Shown here: in pieces, positions 8,080 to 16,071 of the stretch
How positions within the stretch are numbered: position 1 is the stretch's first letter
Layout: the number at the start of each line of letters is the position of its first letter
NCBI RefSeq assembly: GCF_000069785.1
Contig: NC_010528.1
Span: forward strand, 1,364,001-1,428,000
Source of the DNA: Cupriavidus taiwanensis LMG 19424
GTDB taxonomy: Bacteria > Pseudomonadota > Gammaproteobacteria > Burkholderiales > Burkholderiaceae
Reading direction: 5' to 3'
Length of the DNA stretch: 64,000 nucleotides
Notes under the pieces: generated by a model
Databases searched by the model: none
The model's input: only the letters and a program-made list of their open reading frames with translations
Told to the model about the DNA's origin: nothing
Made by a program: the position numbers and the translations under genes

Positions 8080-9159
8080 ATGAATCCGACGACATTGCCG
8101 GCACGCCGGCACGCTGCGCGCAACGCCACGCTGGCCACCGCGCTGGGCTGGGTGGTGGCTTTCGCGGTGCTGGCCGGGCTGCCGCTGCTGCTGACCGCCG
8201 ACAGCCACAAGTTCTATATCGAGCTGCTCAGCAAGGTGATGATCATGGCGATCTTCGCGCTGTCGCTGCAGCTGCTGATCGGCTACACCGGGCTGGTCAG
8301 CCTGGGCCATGCCGCCTACTTCGCCATGGCCGCCTATGCCACGGCCATGCTGGCGCCGCAGAGCGGGCCCGGCAACGGCTGGGTGCTGCTGGCCGGCGCG
8401 CTGGCGGCATCGGCGGCGCTGGCGCTGGTGGTGGGCGCGCTGGTGCTGCGCACGCGCGGCGTGTATTTCATCATGGTGACGCTGGCGTTCGCGCAGATGG
8501 TGTACTTCGTGTTCCACGACACCAAGGTCGCGGGCGGCAGCGATGGCACCTATATCTACTTCCGCCCGGAATTTCCCGTGCCGGGCGAGCACCTGCTGAC
8601 GGTGAACGACCCGATGCACTTCTACTGGCTGGTGTGGCTCGGGCTGGTGGCGACCGTGGCTGTGCTGATGCTGGTGCTGCGCTCGCGCTTCGGCCACGCG
8701 CTGGTCGGCATCCGCCACAACGAGCAGCGCATGCGCGCGGCCGGCTATGCCACTTATCGATACCAGCTTGGCGCCTTTGTCGCAGGCGGGCTGCTGGCAG
8801 GGCTGGCCGGGTTTCTCTATGCGATCCAGTTCGGCTTCGTCAATCCGGAGATCGCGTCGTGGCACCAGTCGGGCAACGCCATGCTGATGGTGATCCTCGG
8901 CGGCGTCGGCAGCCTGGCCGGTGCGGTGCTGGGCGCGTTTTCGTTCGTGCTGCTGGCCGAGTGGTTCAGTACGCTGACCAAGCACTGGCAGCTGCTGATG
9001 GGCGGGTTCATCATTGTCGCGGTGGCGCTGCTGCCGCGCGGGCTGGTCAGCCTGCCGTCGGTGCTGCGGCACGGACGCCGGCGCCGCCGCAATGGCGATG
9101 CCGGCTCCGGCACCGACGAAGCCGCCGCCGAGCCGCGCAGCCATACGGAGGCCGCATGA
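8080..9159 (+). CDS. ABC transporter permease, LivM type
   Basis: 359 residues. The first about 30 are basic and cytoplasmic, then eight to ten membrane segments with the LivM-family segment SLQLLIGYTGLVSLGHAAYF. The C-terminal 35 residues are a charged, arginine-rich tail with no obvious domain. The stop codon overlaps the next gene's start (ATGA at 9156-9159), so translation of the ATPase is coupled. Pairs with the LivH-type permease. Confidence 0.87.
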   Translation: MNPTTLPARRHAARNATLATALGWVVAFAVLAGLPLLLTADSHKFYIELLSKVMIMAIFALSLQLLIGYTGLVSLGHAAYFAMAAYATAMLAPQSGPGNGWVLLAGALAASAALALVVGALVLRTRGVYFIMVTLAFAQMVYFVFHDTKVAGGSDGTYIYFRPEFPVPGEHLLTVNDPMHFYWLVWLGLVATVAVLMLVLRSRFGHALVGIRHNEQRMRAAGYATYRYQLGAFVAGGLLAGLAGFLYAIQFGFVNPEIASWHQSGNAMLMVILGGVGSLAGAVLGAFSFVLLAEWFSTLTKHWQLLMGGFIIVAVALLPRGLVSLPSVLRHGRRRRRNGDAGSGTDEAAAEPRSHTEAA

Positions 9160-9926
9160 ACGCGCCCGCCAGCCCCATCCTCGAGGCGCAGCAGCTGACG
9201 CGGCGCTTCGGCGGCCTGACCGCCGTGGCAAGCGTCGACCTGACGCTGGCGCTGCACGAGATCCACGCCGTCATCGGCACCAATGGCGCCGGCAAGTCGA
9301 CCCTGATCAATATGCTGTCCGGTGAACTGTCGCCTTCCTCCGGCCGCCTGCGGCTGAAAGGCGAGGACGTGACGGGCTGGTCGCAGCACCGGCTGGCGCG
9401 GCATGGAGTAGGGCGCAGCTACCAGCGCAACAACATCTTCCTGCCGCTGACGGTGCGCGAGAACTGCCGGCTGGCGGCGCAGTCGCGCGCGCAGCGTGCC
9501 TGGCGGCTGTGGGAAAGCGCCCAGGGCTGCCGCACCAGCGCGACGCTGGCCGACGAGGCCATGGAGCGGGCCGGGCTGGACCACCTGGCGGACCGGCGCG
9601 CCAGCGATCTCGCGCACGGGCAGAAGCGCCAGCTGGAGGTGGCGATGTGCCTGGCCACGCAGCCGGTCGCGCTGCTGCTGGACGAGCCGCTGGCGGGCAT
9701 GGGCGCGGAAGAGTCGGCGCGGATGCTGGCGCTGCTGCGCGGCCTGCGCGAAGGCCACGCCATCCTGCTGGTCGAGCATGACATGGACGCGGTGTTCTCG
9801 GTCGCCGACCGCATCACCGTGATGGTCAATGGCGCCGTGATCGCCAGCGGCAGCCCCGAGGCCATCCGCACCAACCACGACGTCCAGGTGGCCTACCTGG
9901 GCGAGGAAGAGGACGAGGCCGCATGA
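9156..9926 (+). CDS. ABC transporter ATP-binding protein, LivG type
   Basis: 256 residues. Walker A GTNGAGKST, a variant ABC signature with LAHGQKRQLE, Walker B LLLDEPLAGM and switch histidine in VEHDMD. LivG-type because of the N-terminal LTRRFGGLTAV segment and the length. The ATG overlaps the stop of the LivM-type permease, and its own stop overlaps the start of the LivF-type ATPase (ATGA at 9923-9926). Peripheral inner-membrane ATPase energising uptake. Confidence 0.88.
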   Translation: MNAPASPILEAQQLTRRFGGLTAVASVDLTLALHEIHAVIGTNGAGKSTLINMLSGELSPSSGRLRLKGEDVTGWSQHRLARHGVGRSYQRNNIFLPLTVRENCRLAAQSRAQRAWRLWESAQGCRTSATLADEAMERAGLDHLADRRASDLAHGQKRQLEVAMCLATQPVALLLDEPLAGMGAEESARMLALLRGLREGHAILLVEHDMDAVFSVADRITVMVNGAVIASGSPEAIRTNHDVQVAYLGEEEDEAA

Positions 9927-10663
9927 ACCAGCAGAACTCCGCCTCGGCCCCGGCCGCGCCGATGATCGAGGCCACCGGCATCAATGCCTGGTACGGCTCG
10001 AGCCACGTGCTGCGCGACATCGACTTCACCGTCGGCGCGGGCGAGACGGTCGGGCTGCTCGGGCGCAACGGCATGGGCAAGAGCACGCTGCTGCGTACGC
10101 TGCTCGGCCACGTGCGCCAGCGCCAGGGCCGGATCCTGGTGGCCGGCCGCGATGTCTCGCGCGCGCAGCCGTTCGAGGTCGCCCGGCTGGGAGTGGCCTA
10201 CGTCCCCGAGGGGCGTGGCATCTTCCCCAGCCTGTCGGTGCGCGAGAACCTGCTGATGGCCGCGCGCAAGGGCTGCAATGGCCGCAGCGACTGGGACGAG
10301 GCACGCGTGCTCGACCTGTTCCCGCGCCTGAAGGAACGTCTGTCGCATGGCGGCCAGCAACTGTCCGGCGGCGAGCAGCAGATGCTCTCGATCGGCCGCG
10401 CGCTGATGACCAATCCTGACTGCCTGGTGCTGGACGAGGCCACCGAAGGGCTGGCGCCGCGCATCGTGCGCGAGATCTGGGCCGTGATCGCGACCGTGCG
10501 GACCACCGGTATCGCGTCGGTGGTGGTTGACCGCAATTTCCGCTCGGTGCTGGCGCACGCCGACCGCGCCGTGGTGCTGGAAAAGGGCCGGGTGGTGCTG
10601 TCCGGCCCCGCATCGGACCTGGCTGGCAAGCCGGAAGCGCTGGACCGCTACCTGGGGGTCTGA
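9923..10663 (+). CDS. ABC transporter ATP-binding protein, LivF type
   Basis: 246 residues. Walker A GRNGMGKST, signature LSGGEQQM, Walker B LVLDEATEGLAP. The usual aspartate-glutamate of the Walker B is kept, but the switch-histidine region reads VVVDRNFR instead of the common VEQN, so the switch residue is atypical. Second ATPase of the importer and last gene of the operon. A weak inverted repeat (CTTGCG-GG-CGCAAG, near 10714-10727) after the stop could help end transcription. Confidence 0.86.
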   Translation: MNQQNSASAPAAPMIEATGINAWYGSSHVLRDIDFTVGAGETVGLLGRNGMGKSTLLRTLLGHVRQRQGRILVAGRDVSRAQPFEVARLGVAYVPEGRGIFPSLSVRENLLMAARKGCNGRSDWDEARVLDLFPRLKERLSHGGQQLSGGEQQMLSIGRALMTNPDCLVLDEATEGLAPRIVREIWAVIATVRTTGIASVVVDRNFRSVLAHADRAVVLEKGRVVLSGPASDLAGKPEALDRYLGV

Positions 10664-10985
10664 CCGGCACCAATGTGGCGGAAAAGGCGCTGTTGTTGCC
10701 CTGCCGCAACGGCACTTGCGGGCGCAAGGTGTCGCTGTTTTGCTCTGCCAGGGCTTGACCATCCGCCACTTCCCTCCCATTCTTGCGAAGTCACGAAAGC
10801 GGCATCCCGTTTTGCCGCAGTGGTCGATAGTCGACAGTTCCACTAGAATTGCGCGCGTTTGTGCAATGCAATAAGAACCGCAACCAGCACCGGCCCCTGG
10901 CGCAGCAAGCTGTTGCGCCGGATCGGACCGGCCCGCGGCAGAGCCAACAAACCTGCCGGCGCTCCGGTCGGGCAGACCCAACTTC
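10664..10985. other. Intergenic region upstream of kup
   Basis: 322 bp without a convincing gene. It holds the small inverted repeat after the ABC operon and, further on, an AT-richer patch with a possible -10 (TAGAAT, 10844-10849) whose -35 is poor. The stretch before the kup ATG has no strong ribosome-binding site. No riboswitch such as the ydaO c-di-AMP type could be recognised by eye. Confidence 0.5.
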
Positions 10986-12884
10986 ATGACCCAGTCCACA
11001 ACCAGCCACTATTTTGTCGAGAGCCCCAGCACGCGCGCGCTGGTGCTCGGCGCGGTAGGCGTCGTCTTCGGCGACATCGGCACCAGCCCGCTCTACGCCC
11101 TCAAGGAATGCTTCAGCAAGGAACACGGCATCGCCTTCAGCACGGACGCCGTGCTGGGCGTGATCTCCATGCTGTTCTGGGCCATGATCATCGTGGTCTC
11201 GATCAAGTACGTGGTGTTCGTGATGCGGGCCGACAACGACGGCGAGGGCGGGGTGCTGGCGCTGATGGCACTGGTGCTGCGCACCGTGGCGGCACGCTCC
11301 GGCAAGGCCAAGGTACTGATGATGCTGGGCATCTTCGGCGCCTGCATGTTCTACGGCGACGCGGTGATCACGCCGGCGATCTCGGTGCTGTCGGCGGTGG
11401 AGGGACTGGAAATCGCCGCGCCGCAGCTGTCGCAGTTCGTGATACCGATCACGCTGGCGATCCTCGCGGCGCTGTTTCTGATCCAGCGCCACGGCACCGC
11501 GGCAGTGGGCAAGCTGTTCGGGCCGGTGATGACGGCGTGGTTCCTGGCGCTGGGCGCCTTGGGCATCTACAACCTGGTGCAGGCGCCCGAGATCCTGAAG
11601 GCGGTGAATCCGTACTACGGCATTACCTTCCTCGTCGAGCACGCGCTGCAGGCGTTCATCGTGCTTGGCTCGGTGTTCCTGGTGCTGACCGGCGCAGAGG
11701 CCCTGTATGTCGACATGGGGCACTTCGGCGCGCGCCCGATCCGCATCGGCTGGTTCATTCTGGTGATGCCGTGCCTGATGCTGAACTACTTTGGCCAGGG
11801 CGCGATGCTGTTGAACAACCCGGCCGGCGCCGAGAACCCGTTCTACCTGATGGTGCCGGAGCTGCTGCTGATCCCGATGGTGCTGCTGGCCACCTGCGCC
11901 ACGGTGATCGCCTCGCAGGCGGTCATCTCGGGCGCGTACTCGCTGACCAGCCAGGCCATCCAGCTGGGCTTCCTGCCGCGCATGCGGGTGCGCTACACCT
12001 CGGCGGCCGAGATCGGCCAGATCTACCTGCCGGTGGTCAACTGGATGCTGCTGGTGCTGGTGTTTGCCGTCGTGATCTCGTTCAAGAAGTCCGAGAATCT
12101 CGCCGCTGCCTATGGCATCGCGGTGACCACCACCATGGTCATCACCACCATCCTGGCGACGGTGTGCATGCGCAATGTCTGGAAATGGAACCCCGCGCTG
12201 GTCGCGATGCTGGGCACGGCCTTCCTGGTGGTGGACTTGTCGTTCTTCGCGGCGAACCTGCTCAAGGTTGCCGAAGGCGGCTGGTTCCCGCTGCTGCTGG
12301 GCAGCACTGCGTTCTTCCTGCTGATGACCTGGTACAGCGGCCGCAAGCTGCTGCGCGCGCGCAGCCTGGAAGACGGCATCCCGCTCGAGCCGTTCATCGC
12401 CGGCCTGCTGGCGCACCCGCCGCACCGGGTCGAAGGCACCGCGGTGTTCCTGACCGGCAACACCGATTCGGTGCCGGTCTCGCTGCTGCACAACCTGAAG
12501 CACAACCGCGTGCTGCATGAGCGCGTGGTGTTCCTCAACTTCATCACGCGCGACGTCCCCTACGTGGACGACGACCATCGCCTGAGCTGCAAGGACCTGG
12601 GCGGCGGCGTGTTTATCCTGAAGTCCGAGTACGGCTTCAAGGAAACGCCTGACGTGCAGAAGGTCCTGGACCTGGCCGATCGCAAGCTGGACATGCATTT
12701 CGAGCTGATGGAGACCTCCTTCTTCATCGCCCGCGAATCGGTCATCCCGTCCAAGCTGCCTGGCATGCCGATGTGGCGCGAAAGCCTGTTCGCCTGGATG
12801 CACCAGAACGGCGCCAAGCCGTCGGACTTTTTCCAGATCCCGGCCAACCGGGTCGTGGAACTGGGTACCAAGGTCGAGATCTGA
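10986..12884 (+). CDS. kup: Low-affinity potassium transport protein Kup
   Basis: 632 residues, the normal length for the KUP/HAK/KT family. The N-terminal [17 protein letters not shown] is the family hallmark. About twelve membrane segments occupy residues 15-460 and a cytoplasmic tail of about 170 residues follows. It is a proton-coupled potassium uptake system of the inner membrane. Transcribed alone: a 322-bp gap lies upstream and a strong terminator downstream (12928-12970). No unusual features. Confidence 0.93.
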   Translation: MTQSTTSHYFVESPSTRALVLGAVGVVFGDIGTSPLYALKECFSKEHGIAFSTDAVLGVISMLFWAMIIVVSIKYVVFVMRADNDGEGGVLALMALVLRTVAARSGKAKVLMMLGIFGACMFYGDAVITPAISVLSAVEGLEIAAPQLSQFVIPITLAILAALFLIQRHGTAAVGKLFGPVMTAWFLALGALGIYNLVQAPEILKAVNPYYGITFLVEHALQAFIVLGSVFLVLTGAEALYVDMGHFGARPIRIGWFILVMPCLMLNYFGQGAMLLNNPAGAENPFYLMVPELLLIPMVLLATCATVIASQAVISGAYSLTSQAIQLGFLPRMRVRYTSAAEIGQIYLPVVNWMLLVLVFAVVISFKKSENLAAAYGIAVTTTMVITTILATVCMRNVWKWNPALVAMLGTAFLVVDLSFFAANLLKVAEGGWFPLLLGSTAFFLLMTWYSGRKLLRARSLEDGIPLEPFIAGLLAHPPHRVEGTAVFLTGNTDSVPVSLLHNLKHNRVLHERVVFLNFITRDVPYVDDDHRLSCKDLGGGVFILKSEYGFKETPDVQKVLDLADRKLDMHFELMETSFFIARESVIPSKLPGMPMWRESLFAWMHQNGAKPSDFFQIPANRVVELGTKVEI

Positions 12885-13337
12885 GCGCGCGGGGGCAGCG
12901 TCCGCCGCCCCCACCGTCCGCTCTGCCAGCCCCCGGGCCTGCGCCGCCAGGCGTCCCGGGGGCTTTTCTTTGGGCGGCGATGTCCGGGGGGCGGGGCACA
13001 GGTCCCGGAAACCGGGCTGCCGTCGGCCTGAACCGGGACCGTGGACTCATGCGGCAAGCCCGACCGCATCCGACAATGCGTCCCTCAGCTTGTCTCAGCC
13101 CCGCGCCTTGCGGCAGTTCCCTCCCCGGCGTGGCGGCATCCAGACTGCCCAGCACACCCCGGATCCCGGAGTCCGGCGCCACGCCGCTGCCCTGATGGGA
13201 TGGCAGCCGAGCCGCGCCAGGCAATGGCTTGCACGGCACGGGCGATCCCGTGCAGCCACGCCGCTTTGTCTTCGATCGCCCGCATGACGGATTTGCCGGG
13301 GTAGACCCGCCCCCGGCTACCGCAGTTGGAGATTGCA
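12885..13337. other. Intergenic region between kup and the secreted repeat protein
   Basis: About 450 bp. It starts with the kup terminator. The remainder contains several overlapping open frames on both strands, none with family-like sequence, codon pattern or ribosome-binding site, so I see no gene here. The last 20 bp hold the GGAG ribosome-binding site of the next gene. Confidence 0.5.
12928..12970 (+). terminator. Rho-independent terminator of kup
   Basis: Perfect 10-bp stem AGCCCCCGGG (12928-12937) / CCCGGGGGCT (12955-12964) with a 17-nt loop, followed by TTTTCTTT. It begins 44 bp after the kup stop codon. Confidence 0.85.
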
Positions 13338-13727
13338 ATGCATAGGAATCTTGCCCAGACCCTCGTTGCCGCTGCCGCATTCGCCGCCGGCTTCAGCCAG
13401 GCGGCCCAGGCCGGCGCGTATGGCGAAGCCCTGGCCGCTGCCGTGCCACGCCATGCCGCCCAGCGCGATGCTTTTACCGAGGGCGCGCGCAGTCCGGCCG
13501 CGGGCACCGCGCTGCTGCCCGTGGTCGCGCGCGGCAATCTTTCCGTGTGCCGCGTGCGCGGCTTTGAACCCGGTCATGACGGGATGCGCAAGCCGGACCC
13601 TTATACGGACGGCGCGCGCGTGGGCCGCTTCGACGTCTTCACCGAAGGCGCGCGCGCCCGGTCTCGTGATCCGTATGTCGACGGCGCGCGCAGCGATGCG
13701 CGCGGCAGCGGCGAATGCCTGTCCTGA
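13338..13727 (+). CDS. Small secreted protein with four D-x-[FY]-[TV]-[DE]-G-A-R repeats
   Basis: 129 residues from the ATG at 13338, chosen because GGAG lies 6-7 nt upstream. An N-terminal signal peptide (MHRNLAQTLVAAAAFAAGF, cleavage near AQA-G) is followed by a low-complexity mature part with four copies of an octapeptide: DAFTEGAR (44-51), DPYTDGAR (87-94), DVFTEGAR (99-106) and DPYVDGAR (111-118). Two cysteines flank the mature region (71 and 127). No enzymatic motif is visible. Such acidic-aromatic repeats could bind cations or cell-envelope polymers, but I do not know the function. The 123 bp to the downstream hydrolase-LuxR gene has no terminator, so they may share transcription. Confidence 0.65.
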   Translation: MHRNLAQTLVAAAAFAAGFSQAAQAGAYGEALAAAVPRHAAQRDAFTEGARSPAAGTALLPVVARGNLSVCRVRGFEPGHDGMRKPDPYTDGARVGRFDVFTEGARARSRDPYVDGARSDARGSGECLS

Positions 13728-13850
13728 AGCCGCTGCGGCGCTTTTGCGCCGCCCATCCTTTGCCTAAGCTAGGGAGGTCACGCGGCGCGCCCGCATGGCA
13801 GCCGCGGCCCGCGGCTGCCGGCGGGCAGCTTGCGCCCGCGCGGCCCCGAC

Positions 13851-14930
13851 ATGCCGATGTTCAAGCAGCAGATCCGCCTGTGCACCAGCCGCGATGGCGT
13901 GCGGCTGGCCTATGCCGTCACCGGCAGCGGCGCGCCGCTGGTCAAGGCGGCCAACTGGATGAGCCACCTGGAGTTCGATGTCGGCAGCCCGGTGTGGAGC
14001 CACATGATCACGGCGCTGTCCGAGACGCATACGCTGATCCGCTATGACGAGCGCGGCTGCGGCCTCTCCGACCGCGACATCGAGGACTTGTCCTTCGACG
14101 CCTGGCTGCGCGATCTCGAAACCATTGTCGACGCCACCGGCGTGGACCACTTCCCGCTGCTGGGTATCTCGCAGGGCGCATCGATCGCGGTGGCCTACGC
14201 GGTCGCGCATCCGCAGCGCGTCAGCCACCTCGTGCTGCACGGCGGCTACGCGCGCGGGCGCCTGAAGCGCGACCATCTCAGCCAGCGCCTGCGCGAGGAA
14301 GCCGAGCTGATGAACAAGCTGGCCGAACTCGGCTGGGGCCAGGAGAACCCCGCCTTCCGCCAGTTCTTCACCACGCAGTTCATCCCTGGCGGCACCGCCG
14401 AGCAGCATGCCTGGTTCAACGAACTGGAGCGCGTGTCGACTTCGCCGCTGAATGCCGCGCGCTTCATGCGCGTGTTCAACGAGATCGATGTGGTGGCGCT
14501 GCTGCCGCGCGTCTCGTGCCCGACGCTGGTGCTGCACGCGGTGCGCGATGCGCGCGTGCCGTTCGACGAGGGACGCCTGATGGCCAGCGAGATTCCCGGC
14601 GCGCGCTTCGTGCCCCTGGAAAGCGGCAATCACCTGTTGCTGGACACCGAGCCCGCCTGGCGCCGCTGGCTGGAAGAGGTGCGTGCGTTCCTGCCGTCGG
14701 CGCAGCCGGCACGCTGCCCCGCGTTCACCGCGCTTACGCGCCGCGAGCGCGATATCGTCGAACTGATCGCGCAGGGGCGCGACAACGCGCAGATCGCTGC
14801 ACACCTGGACCTGTGCGAGAAGACCGTGCGCAACCATATCACCAGCATCTTCGCCAAGCTGGAAGTGGAAAACCGCGGGCAGGCCATCGTGCTCGCGCGC
14901 AAGGCCGGCTTCGATCGCGCCGGTGCCTGA
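13851..14930 (+). CDS. Alpha/beta hydrolase fused to a LuxR-type DNA-binding domain
   Basis: 359 residues. Residues 1-285 are an alpha/beta hydrolase with nucleophile elbow GISQGA (S107) and the likely triad partners D233 (VRDARVP) and H261 (SGNHLLL) in the expected order. Residues 295-352 are a LuxR/FixJ helix-turn-helix (LTRRERDIVELIAQG at the start, then CEKTVRNHITSIF). The protein therefore looks like a one-component regulator whose ligand-binding part is a hydrolase that appears catalytically intact. There is no receiver or acyl-homoserine-lactone domain. Start chosen at 13851; 13857 is an alternative and no clear ribosome-binding site decides. Its targets are unknown; neighbours are the repeat protein upstream and the Hsp20 pair downstream. 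Confidence 0.8.
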   Translation: MPMFKQQIRLCTSRDGVRLAYAVTGSGAPLVKAANWMSHLEFDVGSPVWSHMITALSETHTLIRYDERGCGLSDRDIEDLSFDAWLRDLETIVDATGVDHFPLLGISQGASIAVAYAVAHPQRVSHLVLHGGYARGRLKRDHLSQRLREEAELMNKLAELGWGQENPAFRQFFTTQFIPGGTAEQHAWFNELERVSTSPLNAARFMRVFNEIDVVALLPRVSCPTLVLHAVRDARVPFDEGRLMASEIPGARFVPLESGNHLLLDTEPAWRRWLEEVRAFLPSAQPARCPAFTALTRRERDIVELIAQGRDNAQIAAHLDLCEKTVRNHITSIFAKLEVENRGQAIVLARKAGFDRAGA

Positions 14931-14945
14931 GACCTCATTCAGGGC

Positions 14946-14965
14946 GCCGGCACAGCCGTGCCGGC
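14946..14965 (+). terminator. Hairpin after the hydrolase-LuxR gene
   Basis: GCCGGCAC-AGCC-GTGCCGGC, an 8-bp perfect stem with a 4-nt loop, 16 bp after the stop codon. The following sequence is only weakly T-rich, so it may be a weak or Rho-assisted terminator. Confidence 0.4.
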
Positions 14966-14982
14966 ACCGCGCCATTTCCCTC

Positions 14983-15011
14983 TTGAAATCCTCCCGGCTG
15001 GTCACTAACTA
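14983..15011 (+). promoter_or_regulatory. Promoter of the Hsp20 pair
   Basis: TTGAAA (14983-14988), 17 bp, TAACTA (15006-15011). The -35 in its context CTTGAAA also fits the heat-shock sigma-32 consensus, but the -10 region fits sigma-70 better than the CCCCAT type. Heat control is therefore possible but not shown. Confidence 0.45.
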
Positions 15012-15126
15012 AGGGTTGCCCAGCCGCTGCAGCAACGCGCTGTGGCTTCCCGGCCAGCGGCGCCACCGATGGCAGGGAACCCAGGCGTCCGTGCGCCTTC
15101 CCGCTGCACAGAAGGAGGATCCAACC

Positions 15127-15567
15127 ATGAGTGATTTCATTTTCGGGACTGATCTGTTCAGTGAATTCGACCGGATGCAACGGCAGATGGCTGGCCTGTT
15201 CGGCGGCTTTCCGTCGAGCCTGCGCTCCGGGCGTTTCGGTGCGTTTCCGCCGCTCAATATCGGCACTACCGACGACTCCATCGAGATCGTGGTGTTTGCC
15301 CCGGGCCTCAAGGCGGAACAGTTCGATGTGTCGGTCGACAAGGGCCTGCTGACCATCAGCGGCGAGCGCGCCGCGACGCAGCCGGAGGGCGACGCCGAAG
15401 CGCGTCCCTATGCGCAGGAGCGCTTTGCCGGCAGCTTCCGCCGTGTGATCGAGTTGCCGCAGGCGGCCGATCCCGACAAGGTGCAGGCGCGCTATGCCAA
15501 CGGCTGCCTGTCGATCAGCGTCGGCAAGCGCGAGGCCTCGCGCCCGCGTGCCATCACCATCAGCTAA
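15127..15567 (+). CDS. Hsp20 family small heat-shock protein (first of two)
   Basis: 146 residues, with an ATG preceded by AGGAGG at ideal spacing. The N-terminal about 37 residues are hydrophobic and variable (SEFDRMQRQMAGLFGG). An alpha-crystallin domain of about 100 residues follows, with the family segment APGLKAEQFDVSVDKGLLTISGER. It is an ATP-independent holdase that keeps unfolding proteins soluble. The gene is 15 bp upstream of a second Hsp20 gene. The usual C-terminal I-x-I anchor is represented by ITIS at the extreme end. Confidence 0.9.
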   Translation: MSDFIFGTDLFSEFDRMQRQMAGLFGGFPSSLRSGRFGAFPPLNIGTTDDSIEIVVFAPGLKAEQFDVSVDKGLLTISGERAATQPEGDAEARPYAQERFAGSFRRVIELPQAADPDKVQARYANGCLSISVGKREASRPRAITIS

Positions 15568-15582
15568 CGTGAGGAGGTAGCC

Positions 15583-16005
15583 ATGACCGATTCGAATCCA
15601 GTCGTCCAGCGCGACCAGGCCAGTGCGGCCGGGCAGGGCGGTGCCGTGGCGCAGCGCCGCGACGAGGCGCCGGCCATGACGCTGATTCCCGCCGTCGATA
15701 TCTTCGAGACCGCCGCCGGCGTGACGCTGTGGGCGGACCTGCCGGGGGTGCCGCGCGAGAAGCTGGAAGTCAACGTCCACGACAGCAACCTGCGCATCGA
15801 GGGCGAGGCGGTGCTGCCGATGCCGGCCGGCCTGCGCGTGCAGCATGCCGAAGTGCGGCAGCCGCGCTATGCGCGCACCTTTACGCTCAGCCCGGATCTC
15901 GACGCGTCGGCGATCCAGGCCAATTTGCAGGACGGCGTGCTCAAGCTGACCATCCCGCGCCGCGATGAAGCGCGGCCGCGCCGGATCGAGGTCTCGGTGG
16001 GCTAG
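15583..16005 (+). CDS. Hsp20 family small heat-shock protein (second of two)
   Basis: 140 residues starting 15 bp after the first Hsp20 gene with its own GAGGAGG ribosome-binding site. The N-terminal arm is hydrophilic and different from its neighbour (residues 1-35). The alpha-crystallin domain follows (GVTLWADLPGVPREKLEVNV, then LKLTIPR). The two proteins are diverged, not recent duplicates, and could form hetero-oligomers like E. coli IbpA/IbpB. A strong hairpin terminator follows. Confidence 0.9.
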   Translation: MTDSNPVVQRDQASAAGQGGAVAQRRDEAPAMTLIPAVDIFETAAGVTLWADLPGVPREKLEVNVHDSNLRIEGEAVLPMPAGLRVQHAEVRQPRYARTFTLSPDLDASAIQANLQDGVLKLTIPRRDEARPRRIEVSVG

Positions 16006-16017
16006 GCGTGCCCGGAT

Positions 16018-16055
16018 GCAGAACGGCGGTGCCCAGGCACCGCCGTTCTGCTTTG
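16018..16055. terminator. Bidirectional terminator between Hsp20 and arnA-like genes
   Basis: A perfect 16-bp inverted repeat GCAGAACGGCGGTGCC (16018-16033) / GGCACCGCCGTTCTGC (16036-16051) separated by two bases, followed on the plus strand by TTTG. It sits between convergent genes and can serve both, although neither side has a long T run. Confidence 0.75.
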
Positions 16056-16071
16056 CATGGTCCGCGAGCGC

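Noticed and set aside
10791..12914. Minus-strand open frame of 707 codons covering kup
   Set aside because: Antisense shadow of kup: histidine- and arginine-rich product with no domain, no ribosome-binding site.
12970..13287. Possible small protein gene between kup and the repeat protein
   Set aside because: No ribosome-binding site, no hydrophobic or family-like segment, and several alternative overlapping frames of similar length.
15012..15126. ROSE- or fourU-type RNA thermometer in the Hsp20 leader
   Set aside because: The AGGAGG is not obviously paired with a nearby U-rich or anti-Shine-Dalgarno segment by eye. A folding calculation would be needed.
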